DNA of 64,000 nucleotides from Acestrorhynchus altus (GCA_034509495.1 CM067518.1:7607271-7671270); one strand, 5' to 3'. Counted from the first letter of the stretch, positions 20,990 through 30,815 are shown. Program-made: numbers and translations. The notes: generated by a model not told the origin, from the sequence alone.

Positions 20990-21740
20990 TGCCATCAAGT
21001 CAATTTTGACTCCTGGTGACTGTATGGATAGTGTTCCTCCAGAATGTCCTGTGTTGGCAATTAATAGCCACTTCTTTCACAGTGCAAACATGTACCATAT
21101 AATAATAGATAGATTTGAGGCTCTAGATACAATTACAAAATTATTTATAGATTATAGATAGATTTGTCATATATAACCAATTCTCATACTGGTTATGAGT
21201 AGACACCAGTTCTCATGTCCAAAGTAAGAGAGCTTCAGCCTGACCATCTGGACTTCCAGCAAGAGGTTAGGCTTGATTTGTTTGTTTTGTTTGCTGTCCA
21301 GGGAGTCTTCGCCAACACCAAAGTTCTAGGCATCTATATTTCTCCACAGAGAAAACCAGTGTCTGGATGATTGTGATGTTTGTTAGTAAAGACAAACCTT
21401 TACATTTGAAGATCTTCAAGCTCCTTCATTCTTGTCCTGCTGTGTGTTGAATTCCTTGAGTGCTGGATCCATGAATTCCTTGAGTGCTGTAGGCAAAGCT
21501 GTCCAACATCTCCATTTCTTCTCCATCGATGGTCAAGCTGGCATGGTTTCCTGTCATCATGACTATAGTATTCTTCATATTGAGCTGAAGTCCCATCTTT
21601 TAACTCTGTTCTTTAACCTTTTTCATAAAGGCCTTTAGGTCCCATTATGTTGTGTCATTCACATATTGAACGTTTCTTCCACCAACCGATAATCCTGTCA
21701 TCTTCCCTCAGTCCTGCTTCTCTCATTTTATGTTCTGCAT
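20989..21740 (-). pseudogene. RTE-type LINE, C-terminal reverse transcriptase and 3' end relic
   Basis: On the minus strand the region near 21300-21345 translates as YRCLELWCWRRL, the hallmark block after the reverse transcriptase core in RTE/BovB-like LINEs. Upstream (about 21505-21560) is ...LTIDGEEMEMLDS, the block that precedes the FxYLG motif. The 3' part ends GTCAAAATTGACTTGATGGC before the (ATT)n tail. Stops and frameshifts are frequent, and the N-terminal endonuclease and RT core are absent (5' truncation, typical of LINEs). RTE is my best call on the ELWCWRRL motif; another LINE clade is possible. Confidence 0.65.
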
Positions 21741-21861
21741 AGTACGATGAAGGCTCAAGTATATTTTTTAACAAAAAATTTTTAAATTCACACAAATATC
21801 TATGTCTGTCACTCGAAAGAAGGAATGTTTGAGTAGCCTAGTATAACAATATCTTACATCT
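21741..21861. other. intergenic spacer
   Basis: Nothing recognised. Confidence 0.5.
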
Positions 21862-22170
21862 CCATCCATTTTCTGAACCGCTTATTCCTGAATAGGGTCA
21901 CGGGTGAGCCGGTAACTCTGAGAGCAAGGGCAGGAAACAACCCTAGACAGGGCGCTAATCCATCGTAGGGTGCACACATGCACACACTAAGAGTCACCAA
22001 TCATGCATGTTTTTGAACTGTGGGGGAAACCAGAGTACCCAGAGGAAACCCATGCGAACACAGGGAGAACATGCAAACTCCACACAGAAACTTCCCAGGT
22101 CACCCCACCCAGGGATCGAACCCAGGTCCTTCTTGCTGTGAGGCAACAGCTCTATCCACGGCATCCACTC
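21862..22170 (+). repeat. teleost-wide dispersed repeat ('tccattttctgaaccgctta' family)
   Basis: Shows the ordered blocks of one of the most abundant repeats in fish genomes: 'atccattttctgaaccgctt', 'agggcgctaatccatcgtag', 'gcacacatgcacacacta', 'tgtttttgaactgtggggg', 'gaacatgcaaactccacaca', 'gggatcgaacccaggtcctt' and 'gctgtgaggcaacagctcta'. I have seen it classed as the 3' region of an L2/Maui-type LINE, but I am not certain. Non-coding; the short frames here are incidental. Confidence 0.8.
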
Positions 22171-22479
22171 CATATTCAGTTAATTACTTATTCACTGGAG
22201 ATCTAAACCTCAATGGAAGTTTGAACCTTTTTGGATAGCTACTGAGAGCCTGTAATGATTTAATCTGTTACCGTTGTTCATGTGCATCAGCCATGCAATG
22301 GGTTCTGAAGAGCATAACAGATGGACTATGATAAAGATGTGACTTGTACTTTTTAATGTACAGCTGTGGTTTGCATATGCTCAACATGGACATTAAGGTC
22401 ATGGCAATATTGGTCTTTCAACTATTTCTTTCAACTGTTCTTTTTTCTGGTGCAAAATGAATGTTCAACAGATAAAAAT
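22171..22479. other. intergenic, nothing recognised
   Basis: Unique sequence. Confidence 0.5.
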
Positions 22480-22840
22480 GTGAAGGGTTTCTGAAATCAA
22501 AACAGGGTCAAACATACATACAGGGTCAAAAAAAATGAATACATCAAGATTATTAATGCAGTGGGACTGAAAATTTCTGAATGCTTTTTAACTTGTCAAG
22601 GTTAATGTTTTAAGTCACTGTGGACAAGACGCTGCTGTGTATGAAAGATGCCCCTGCTCCACAATCAACACCTTCAAGCTCAACTACACTTTGCAAACAA
22701 AGAAAGAATCTTCTGGAGGAAGATTTTATGGTCAGATGAGACAAATGCACCATGCTCTTTTCAATTAAAGATCTGTGATTGTACAATTATTGTGCCCAGA
22801 ACAGGTCATGACTTCTGTGTCTATGATGAATGTACGTAAA
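22480..22840 (+). mobile_element. Tc1-like transposon relic, central fragment
   Basis: The frame at 22648-22839 keeps FWRKILWSDETNAPC, the block containing the first catalytic Asp (the D of SDET) of Tc1 transposases, preceded by PLLHNQHLQAQLHFAN, the linker region. Upstream 'acatacagggtcaaaaaaaa' and 'aagattattaatgcagtggg' are decayed N-terminal sequence. The catalytic C-terminus and both ends are absent. Confidence 0.65.
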
Positions 22841-23739
22841 CCTCTGAACAGGAAGTAAACAGGAACCAACTGTAAACATGAGCTGGAATATAAACTCTGT
22901 AATAGCCTTTTATTTACAGTACTGTTCAATGTTGAACTGTAGCTCACCACATGATGTGTGTTCTGTTAGAGCATGGCTCTAATACAACTCTAATTTAATT
23001 TATAATTAAATTTTCCTACTTAAATCACACATAGTCTTATTTTCAATGTATTCTTTGTTCATTCCACAAAATTAAACCTTTAAAGCAACATTTAAATGCT
23101 CGCATCAAATATTGTGGTGAGACTCTAACATTCTAACAGAGAATTACACAGAATCACACTGATACCAAACTCAGAAAGAATATGTATAACCGTAAAAGTG
23201 CAAGAGGTCTCTGTTTCTTGCTGTTGACCCATGTGTGATTATCCCAGTTACAGTCATCTATATCAATATTAAAGCAGTAGTTCAGCAAGGAAATCTAATT
23301 TGCACAACTTCCCCCTTAGCCCCAATGTAGTTCATCAGCCAAGACATGTTTGGTCCCTGACGTTCATTTCTTTATTTTTTTTACTGGAGCTACAAGAATA
23401 ATGTAGCTAACACGTAATTGGAGTATCTACCTATAAATTAACATCATGTGCCTAACACCTGCATGCCTAAATCATTACACACTTGTTCCTGTGTTTAGAG
23501 TCGCTTATAAGGTTTCTGGCACTGAATGATACATTGTTATCTAATAACGTGGACAAAAATATACAGCCAAGAACACTAGTAGAATTATGTCTAACAAAAA
23601 AAATAGCAAATACATGTTTGCCAAACAACTATTTTAAATCATGTCAACCAAAAGAGCTGTAAGACTGGCATTGGTAAGAAAAAAGCAGTTACTTTGGTAT
23701 CTGGGGAGCCACAGTCCCACCCTACCGAATATCAAACCC
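22841..23739. other. intergenic DNA, one possible MITE trace
   Basis: At 23270-23340 'ttaaagcagtagttcagcaa' with 'tgcacaacttcccccttagc' resembles 42975-43060, suggesting a shared decayed MITE family. Otherwise unique. Confidence 0.35.
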
Positions 23740-24088
23740 AATGACATTCGCCACCCAGGGTGCGCACACACACATCGCAGGATTAAAACCCAGCTCAGCG
23801 GAAAGTGACAGTGACCAGACAGTGGAGATGCCCACTTTAGCCTAAAAAATGCCTTCCACAGTCCACTGGCTCCACCGTGATCAATATGCTAACTCCTGGA
23901 ATGCAAAAAACCAGGACAGCGCGTGTGTGCAGGCCGACGGGGAGGGGTTAAGACCGGTGACAAAGACGGATAGATTTGCACCGTCCGTGAAATGTCACTG
24001 ATTCAGTGGAGGATGTCACCTCAGGAGCGCTCGGCTGTGTGATAAGCCTGACACATCAGCACTGGGGTTGGAAGTGGCGTGGTGCCAC
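23740..24088. promoter_or_regulatory. candidate constrained non-coding block, left half
   Basis: Unique, GC-balanced, with 'cagacagtggagatgcccac', 'agaccggtgacaaagacgga' and 'ctcggctgtgtgataagcct'. It runs into the (TC)n tract in which the adapter artefact sits, and the texture continues at 24223-24530, so the two halves may be one element or two joined wrongly. Confidence 0.3.
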
Positions 24089-24097
24089 TCTCTCTCT

Positions 24098-24152
<55 letters not shown>
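24089..24152. repeat. (TC)n microsatellite at adapter junction
   Basis: Long CT array with one TTTTT interruption, ending directly at the Tn5 mosaic end. Its true length is unknown because the assembly is broken here. Confidence 0.9.
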
Positions 24153-24154
<2 letters not shown>

Positions 24155-24222
24155 GTCTCTTATACACATCTTAGGAAGACAAGCACTGACGACATGATCA
24201 CCAAGATGTGTATAAGAGACAG
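24153..24222. other. synthetic adapter contamination: two inverted Tn5 mosaic ends
   Basis: CTGTCTCTTATACACATCT (24153-24171) and AGATGTGTATAAGAGACAG (24204-24222) are perfect copies, in inverted orientation, of the 19-bp hyperactive Tn5 mosaic end used in tagmentation libraries. The 32 bp between (starting TAGGAAGACAAGCACTGACG) match my memory of the stLFR-type linked-read transposon adapter. No 9-bp target duplication flanks the block (TC repeat on one side, 'ttccttttct' on the other), so this is not a transposition event in the fish. It is read-through or gap-fill artefact. Peptides SYTHL and MCIRDS in frames crossing it are the usual signature. Confidence 0.97.
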
Positions 24223-24530
24223 TTCCTTTTCTACCTCTTTCTCTCTTGCTCCTCCTGTCAGCCCAGACGGATGACAGTGGCCACCGCGTCAGTCCTCCGG
24301 CCCCCCCGGGACTGGCCAGGAGGGAATGAGCACAATTAAAAAATGGATGAGACACGATCGGAGTAGAAATGTCAATCGCTGATTTTCAGGTGGTCACCAG
24401 TCAACCTGATGGGGAAGATTTCAACTTTCTGACGGGCCCAGCACTTTGAAGCAGAAGGTGTTGTTGATGGATCATCGCAGGCGATGGCCCTTTCGGTTGT
24501 CTTTTTTAATGAATCATAAGATTCTATATC
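24223..24530. promoter_or_regulatory. candidate constrained non-coding block, right half
   Basis: Unique sequence: 'tgacagtggccaccgcgtca', CCCCCCCGGG (24302), 'gagcacaattaaaaaatgga', 'aatcgctgattttcaggtgg' and 'gttgatggatcatcgcaggc'. No plausible frame. Together with 23740-24088 it looks like regulatory DNA; inference only. Confidence 0.35.
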
Positions 24531-24942
24531 AGTTAAAAGCACAAGCTTACACGTAAAAAATAATAATTAACACATTCTAGGACAATTAGTTTCAAAATGT
24601 TATAAGGATTTTCTAAACCATGAATACGTTTGAATGCAGCAGTCTGCACCAGTAAAAGAATTTAGAGGTTATCTCTACAGTTCAGATTCAGAATCAAATC
24701 TGGGTAGATGTGTAGAAAGATCCTTAAGGTCTTTAAATGTCAAAAACAGTGCACAAGGTAAATTAAGTTAAAGATCTGTAATTAAAAAAACAACAATTTA
24801 CACATTTAAAGCACATTTTTAGCAGAAAACAGTGGCCTAAGCTCTATGGTTGGTGGCACACACTTCGCCTTCATTAAATTTGCTGTAGGTAAAGCCTTAA
24901 CAGTATTAAGTAAAACATGTATGTAGTGGATTGAGCTGTTGC
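24531..24942. other. intergenic, nothing recognised
   Basis: Unique AT-rich sequence. Confidence 0.5.
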
Positions 24943-25365
24943 TTATATGGACTAATGTATTGGGACACCTGCTCATTCATTGGCTCTTCCAAAATCATTA
25001 AAACAAATTTTTCCTTTTTTTGTTGGTGTAGCTGTTGGCACTGCCCAGGGAAGTCTTCTACTACATTTTAGAGCATTGTGGTGAGGATTGCATTGCACTC
25101 ATCAACAAGAGCTTCGGTCAGTCAACTCCTCAGTGCAAACCAAAAGTAGGATGGACAATAATTATTCCAGAGAACAGTTCTGGGGGCCTTATATATCCCT
25201 ATAGTCCACCCCTGGTATTAGGCAGTGTGCCAATAGGTTCAGGATTATCTGCTCCAGAGAGACCTATGCTATTGGTATTACTTCTCTACATGGACTAGAC
25301 AAGTAAACTGAAGTACCTGAATGCATTCATTAGGAGGAATGTCCACATTTGGACATGTAGTGTAT
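24943..25365 (+). mobile_element. MITE family A, copy 5, both ends kept
   Basis: Left end 'tatatggactaatgtattgg' and right end 'cacatttggacatgtagtgt' are inverted terminal repeats of the Tc1 type. Internal blocks: 'gcccagggaagtcttctact', 'gagcattgtggtgaggattg', 'ccagagaacagttctggggg', 'caataggttcaggattatct' and 'gaatgcattcattaggagga'. The central part near 25125-25145 differs from the other copies. The 87-codon frame is incidental. Confidence 0.8.
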
Positions 25366-26065
25366 CAGGCATTGGACCTGTTAGTCATCTTGATGTTATA
25401 AATTATTGTATTAATTTATAAGGAATTACTCAGTCTTACATGGTCTTGCACATTCTCTCAAAAGGCTTTTGTTATGAAGCAGGAAGGTTCCTCAGATCCA
25501 CCTGTTCTTCCCTCTCAGTTGTTTCACAAAGCAGGATAAAAAAACTTTGGTGATGCTTGTTTCTTGTCATTACACTCCAGTTTAGCTTAATTTTATTTAA
25601 AATTGATTCTATTTTATTAATATTTTAATAAATAATAATACTTCAAATTAATTCTAGCAAGATAACATCACTTTCCAGTTAACTGTAGGTAACCTTGTAG
25701 TTTGCCCCGGATAAGAGCACCAACTAAATGCTATAAAGATAATATAAATCTATTCTTATTTTTTATTGCTTGCATCTTTTTCTCCTTACTTTACACATTT
25801 TTATAAAGCATTTTGAATCTCAAAGTTCTGAAAAGTGCTACATAAACAAAGTTTGATAGATTGATTTATTCATTAATGATGGTGCTCATCTTGTGCTCTT
25901 GCAAACTTTGCATGGAAGGATGAAGCCCTGTGGGGCTCTAGTAAAACCACAGTACAGAACAAAGCTGAACACATTAGGCTTATCTGTCTGACAGGACAGA
26001 TGGAGTCCAGGGCAGAGGGGTGAGAGTGAGAGGCCTCTGTTTACTCCAGCCATCAGTTCAGGGGA

Positions 26066-26068
<3 letters not shown>
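25366..26068. other. intergenic DNA with a LINE/SINE tail fragment
   Basis: At 25690-25745 'cggataagagcaccaactaa' followed by 'atgctataaag' is a decayed form of the shared teleost SINE/LINE tail 'ggataagagcgtctgctaaa'. The remainder holds nothing recognised. Confidence 0.45.
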
Positions 26069-26125
<57 letters not shown>

Positions 26126-26133
26126 TGTGTGTT

Positions 26134-26183
<50 letters not shown>
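26069..26183. repeat. compound (GA)n-(GT)n microsatellite
   Basis: About 27 GA units pass through 'gcgtgtgtgtttgtttgtgt' into about 25 GT units. It produces poly-RE, poly-CV, poly-HT and poly-LS frames that are not genes. Confidence 0.95.
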
Positions 26184-26486
26184 GAGGGGGCACTACACAG
26201 TTTGTGTAGTGAGATATGTTCGGGGGAACCGACAGTCTGGGCAGCTCTGGTCGCCACTGACCTACAATCTGACCCCCCTGACTACACACACACTGGGTTG
26301 AAACCTTAGTCTCATGTCACATGTTCAGCAGATTTTCCACTGCTTGGCAGAGCTTTACGTCGGATTACTTTCACCTTTTGTTCTCCTTTGGTATTTCCCT
26401 TCCACACCAAAGAATATGCCCTGTGTGAGTGTAAATATCATGTCTATGTTTGTTTGCCTCTGCAGCGTGTCATTCTGCCTTTTATG
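26184..26486. other. intergenic, nothing recognised
   Basis: Unique sequence. Confidence 0.5.
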
Positions 26487-26945
26487 CACTACATCAGGGG
26501 TCTGCAACCCAAATTTTAAGAAAAGCCCATTTGTCCCATTTTAACCACCTTCAGAGCCACTGAAGAATAGTGTACAGACTCGTCGTCCCATAGCAACACT
26601 TGACAATGATGAAGCCCAGGCTTCTCTTCTAATGGAGAGATACCAAGATACTGGAAACTGAAGCTCAAAAACATTTTTAAATCAATGAGAAAATTGGATA
26701 AAAACCCTGTGAATAGTTTGTAGCATTTGCCTCAATAAAGCACAAAGAGATGCTTTTTCCAGCTTGTTCTGACGACTGCACTTGGAATTTATCAGTAACC
26801 AGCAGGCTGGTTGGCTTTTTTTGTTGAAGGGTGGGACTTTAGTAGTAACCAACAAGCTGACAGGCCCTTTTGTTGAAAGGTGGGTCTGTAAATAGCCACA
26901 AGAGGGCAATGAAAGAGCCGCATGTTGCCGACCACTGCACTACAT
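26487..26945. mobile_element. hAT-like non-autonomous element with perfect 8-bp target duplication
   Basis: The element proper is 26495-26937 (443 bp). It starts CAGGGGTCTGCAACC and ends TGTTGCCGACCACTG, imperfect inverted ends of the CAGGGGTCGGCAACC type. Identical 8-bp flanks CACTACAT (26487-26494 and 26938-26945) are the target duplication expected for hAT elements. The target is part of the terminal repeat of MITE family A, so the insertion postdates that copy. No transposase is encoded. It includes internal imperfect duplication ('agtaaccagcaggctggttg' and 'agtaaccaacaagctgacag'). Confidence 0.8.
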
Positions 26946-27210
26946 GGACACAAGTATTTGGACACCTCATTCATCATTTCTTAATCAAGGGTATTAAAAA
27001 AGAGCTAATCCTGCTTTTTGTTGAGTAATGCTACTGTCCAGGAAAGGCTTTCTACTGTATTTCACAGGATTTGTGTGAAATTGCTGTGAGGATTTGATTG
27101 CATTTTGCCAAGATGCATTCAGTCAAGATGTCAGATGATCGGCACCCCAACCTTCTCCTCAAGAAGAATAGGGTCATGCATATAGGTAATGCTTCTCTTA
27201 TGACTAGAAG

Positions 27211-27276
<66 letters not shown>

Positions 27277-27380
27277 GGTGGGTGTGGGTGGATTTGCACA
27301 TCTGTATCAGCATTTGTTGCGACTTAAAGAAGCTGAAAGCGTTCCTTAGAAGGTATGTCCACAAACATTTGAACATACAG
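26938..27380 (+). mobile_element. MITE family A, copy 6, with internal (GT)n
   Basis: Starts 'cactacatggacacaagtat' plus 'ttggacacc', continues 'gggtattaaaaaagagctaa' and 'actgtccaggaaaggctttc', and ends 'atgtccacaaacatttgaac'. It retains the uninterrupted 'gcgacttaaagaagctgaa' segment (27318-27340), which gives the empty-site sequence for the piggyBac-like insertion at 15894. Its middle was replaced or expanded by a (GT)n array. Confidence 0.75.
27213..27274. repeat. (GT)n microsatellite
   Basis: About 31 GT units inside MITE copy 6. Confidence 0.95.
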
Positions 27381-27529
27381 CTTATCTCTATCCTGTTGCA
27401 AATGACTCCACCTATAGAGAATAGTGGAGCTGCCCAACCAAAGACAAAGCACCCACTGGCTTCAGCTAGGTGTGTAACTAATAGCCCAGGTCAGCCATGC
27501 TCCCTTTATTTATGACACTGAGCCCCATG

Positions 27530-27704
27530 AAATATGAACGGGCGGATTGAGATGCACGACTTCTCCTCTTTTTTAAAGTAGGGAGGCCATCAGACTCAGC
27601 AGTGATAAAATGCCATGGCGGAGAGGTAAACTAATAATAGACTCCTCCACCTGAAACTGTCACAGTGATCCTCCAGTCTACGGACTAGCCACATCTACTG
27701 CCGA
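27530..27704. promoter_or_regulatory. candidate constrained non-coding block
   Basis: Unique sequence with 'gggcggattgagatgcacga', 'taaaatgccatggcggagag' and 'cgaggcacctgg' at its end. No frame. Low-confidence candidate. Confidence 0.22.
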
Positions 27705-28060
27705 GGCACCTGGGTAAAACCTGCAGGAAGTACAACTAAATAAAAACTGATAAAGAAACGTGGATTTAGATGAATGTGGATATTATTATTTTATGGAAAT
27801 AAGTAATGCAATACAGAAATATACTAGTATTCACATATTCTGTCCATAGTGGAAAGTTAGGCACTTGGGTAAGGTCCACTGGGAGTACAAGTGAAATGGA
27901 AGTAAGAGACATAGTTATAGATACAGTTTGTATTTTGCCAAGAAACATAATGCCCAACAGAGCTGTGAGAGTATGTGCCACTGGGTTAATATAGAATATA
28001 ACTGGGCACCTGGGTAAGATTAACTGGAAGTCAAATATTTAGATGTAAGTACAAAGAAGG
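27705..28060 (+). repeat. three spaced copies of a ~35-bp motif (tandem-like, ~150-bp period)
   Basis: GGCACCTGGGTAAAACCTGC (27705), GGCACTTGGGTAAGGTCCAC (27860) and GGCACCTGGGTAAGATTAAC (28005) are each followed by 'aggaagtacaa'-like text. The intervals are 155 and 145 bp. The intervening sequence is only weakly alike. This could be an old tandem duplication or an unrecognised minisatellite. Confidence 0.5.
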
Positions 28061-29319
28061 ATTTACCTAAATCTGTGACAGCATCTTACATAACTTCATT
28101 ATATCAATATGCATATCTTTGCTAGCATAGCTGTTGTGGGTGTTCCCAGCCCATCCAAGTCAAATCACAGGAATAGTCTGCTAAAGCATGGAAATGTGCC
28201 CCCATTCCCTGCATCTCATTCTTCTGAATCACAATACAAAATGGACATTAGGACCAAAACATGATGTGCCCATTTTTGCTGAACTTTCCAAAAACAAACA
28301 AAACAAACAAACAAACAAATAAATGCCTCCATGAGGGTCTCACATCAGGGATTATATTTCACCAAACTAATCCCTCTTAGGAGGGAGTGGAAGTTGTGGA
28401 GCAGTTACTGCCGGTAGCTAACACATTCACAAATGTTCATTTATTACCTTACACTATTTTTAAAGGGAGAAATGACAGCCTCTCTGTCAAGTCTAACAGG
28501 GGAATGGCTTTCAGGTGCTTACTCCCTAATAACTCATTGCCATGACCTTTTGAACAGGAATTAGGGCACTTTATTTTTTGCTCTGAAACGTGTTTTAGAC
28601 TAATTGAGTTTAACACCTGAATGTCTAGCAGAACTTTCTCAGATCATGTAACTATCTTGGTTACTGGCAAATTACATTACATGGACAGTACACATCAATC
28701 AACATTTTTATTTATCATGTACATGTGCCATATTTATCCGAGTGACTAATTTTCATCTGAAATCCCTGTCTGGTTTGTGGATGTTATAAATCATTACGTA
28801 TAATGAACTTATACACCATGAAGTCATACAACAGGATACAAAGCATGTATATATACATAAGCATTTGCTTTGGTGCAAATGAAAGTGATAACAGGTGCAC
28901 CAGAGAGGCAACATCAAGACAACCTCCAAATAGCAAACGGTTTTCCAGGTTTTGGTGACAATTACTCTCTTATTCTTCTTGACTGTTTCCGTGTTTTCCA
29001 TTTTGCTAGTGTCCTTGTCACTGCTGTTCAGATGAGGTGGAACCTACAGCCCATTCAGGTCGCACTTTCTTATGCAGTGTATACTCAGGTAACAGCTTGA
29101 AGAAATGAAGAATAAAATAAATTAATTACATTAAATTAAATCATACATATTGAATATACTTTGCATAAACATAAAGTAAATCATTACAGCAATATTTGAA
29201 AATATAAAATGACAATATAATAGCAGGTCATCATAAGTGTGAAAGAGGTGGCTGTTTCTTTAAGTTCAGCAAGTCTGAACGTGTGCTATTCTGACAGTCA
29301 AACATGAAAAACCCATGCT
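28061..29319. other. intergenic DNA, (AAAC)n tract, one possible dispersed repeat
   Basis: (AAAC)n lies at about 28296-28322. The part at 28920-29095 ('tgacaattactctcttattc', 'ccattttgctagtgtccttg') has the feel of a dispersed fish repeat, but I cannot name it. Nothing else is supported. Confidence 0.35.
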
Positions 29320-29790
29320 GAGTGAGAGCACTCCAGTTAGGCCCCGCTCTGCGTCCTCTCCCTTTTCATTCCAAATCCATTTTCAAATCTCCTCACCCCT
29401 AATGTTTTGATATTTCTTTATCATTATGTACCAATTCAGCATGCTTTGCCTTCTGGGAAATCATTTACCACACCCTTCCACCGCCACGTCGAGAAACACA
29501 GCGACAGCGAATTCCTTTTCGCCCGTTTGCGGTTCCACAGTACCAAACCAAATTAAGCAAGTGATTGAAAGAAGAGAATGGGAAAGCCAGCAGGCCTCAA
29601 TCCTCCGTCTGTCTCCCTCACTCCGTCGGCTGCTTTACCAGAGTCTAAATAATTCACTAATAAAACAAAACACAACAGATACCTCCAGACACTCCGCAAC
29701 CTCGCCGTTAATCCCATAAAACAAAAACAAAGAATTTTATTTCAAGGACGAGATGAAACAAATAACGTGATATTAAAGTGTGCAAGAGAG
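29320..29790. promoter_or_regulatory. candidate constrained non-coding block
   Basis: High-complexity sequence with 'ccaccgccacgtcgagaaac', 'gcgacagcgaattccttttc', 'accaaattaagcaagtgatt' and 'tctaaataattcactaataa' (TAAT-core sites). A 97-codon frame (29426-29719) is low in hydrophobic pattern and lacks splice context. Regulatory identity is inference. Confidence 0.33.
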
Positions 29791-29899
29791 CACAGCCACT
29801 GTAACAAATAATACAGCGCCTTGGGTATATGGCATTACAGTCAAAAAAATTGCAATTCCTATGTCTCAGTCTCTCCCTCTATTGCAGACCAGTGAATTT

Positions 29900-30030
29900 A
29901 AGTCTGTAGATGCTCTGAGATGGGGGCCTGATTTCCATGCATATGGAGCCCCGTGCATTTTGCCAAGTGACTATTTTTCACTGATTAATGATCTACAAAA
30001 ATCATTCAAACTAATTTGTCTACATGAATG
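29900..30030 (+). repeat. dispersed repeat, unclassified, copy 1 (pair with 31322)
   Basis: 'gggcctgatttccatgcata', 'gcattttgccaagtgactat', 'gattaatgatctacaaaaat' and 'aatttgtctacatgaa' reappear in the same order at 31322-31440. Family unknown. Confidence 0.5.
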
Positions 30031-30059
30031 TGATAGTATACATCCCATTTTATGATTTC

Positions 30060-30420
30060 CTTAGCAACACCATTGTGCCTGATATGGCAACAACAGAGCC
30101 ACATACACTGCCATACCACTATCGTGTCAGTGTCACTGCTGTGCTGACAATGGTCCACCACCTAAATAATAATTGGTCCTTGGGTCAGAAACTGACCACT
30201 GATGAACGGCGCAGAGGGTGGTTGACATGCAGCTATATTACAATTTGAAACAATACATATATGCAGTATATAGTGCACTTATACATTGCAAAAACCTTAT
30301 GTTTCCATTTTTCCATGTTGATGTGTTAAAGGATGATTTGACAAACAGCAGTCCATCTGTTTCTCCACATATTTAGTTAACCTCCTTTCAATGGTCAGGA
30401 CCCCACAGGACCACCGTATT
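30060..30420. mobile_element. fragments of the 'GGACCCCACAGGACC' palindromic family
   Basis: 'cgtgtcagtgtcactgctgt' and 'aatggtccaccacctaaata' (30120-30170), 'cagtccatctgtttctccac' and 'tcaatggtcaggaccccaca' (30350-30415) match arms of the element at 6979-7612. An unrelated AT-rich segment of about 100 bp lies between. Confidence 0.6.
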
Positions 30421-30654
30421 TTATTTTCATTACATTTAAGGTGCTATATTTCAAGCTTTTTTGAATTATTTAATTTGAATTAAATGTTCCTGATATTCTT
30501 ATTCTGGGGTATATGAGGTATAAGCCAAACTGATCAACAGTAAAATAAAAAGGCTTGAAATGTCAATGTATTGAATATAAAATATGACAGTTTAACTTTT
30601 TGATTGAAAGTGTGATCATGAATGAGCTTTGTAACAATATTAATTTAAAAGATT

Positions 30655-30815
30655 TGTGTTGGTCATCCTCTAGTCCTTCATCGGGGGTCACATGATGCTG
30701 TCCATGGGGTTTTATTGGCTGGATATTTCTGAGAACTGTCCTCAGTCTAGCAGTGACACTGATGTGTCTAAGTACTCTTACCAGCACAACACACACTAGG
30801 TCTGCACAATATATT
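30655..30815. mobile_element. fragment of the same palindromic family
   Basis: 'gttggtcatcctctagtcct', 'ttggctggatatttctgaga', 'agcagtgacactgatgtgtc' and 'accagcacaacacacactag' follow the family arm. Confidence 0.6.

Noticed and set aside
20798..21161. Poly-Asn and poly-Leu proteins on the two strands
   Set aside because: Translation of the (ATT)n array.
24153..24222. Natural Tn5/IS50 insertion in the fish genome
   Set aside because: Ends are the engineered mosaic end, there is no transposase, no 9-bp target duplication, and the inner 32 bp match a library adapter.
24056..24355. Frames containing SYTHL and MCIRDS
   Set aside because: These peptides are translations of Tn5 mosaic ends, a known contamination signature.
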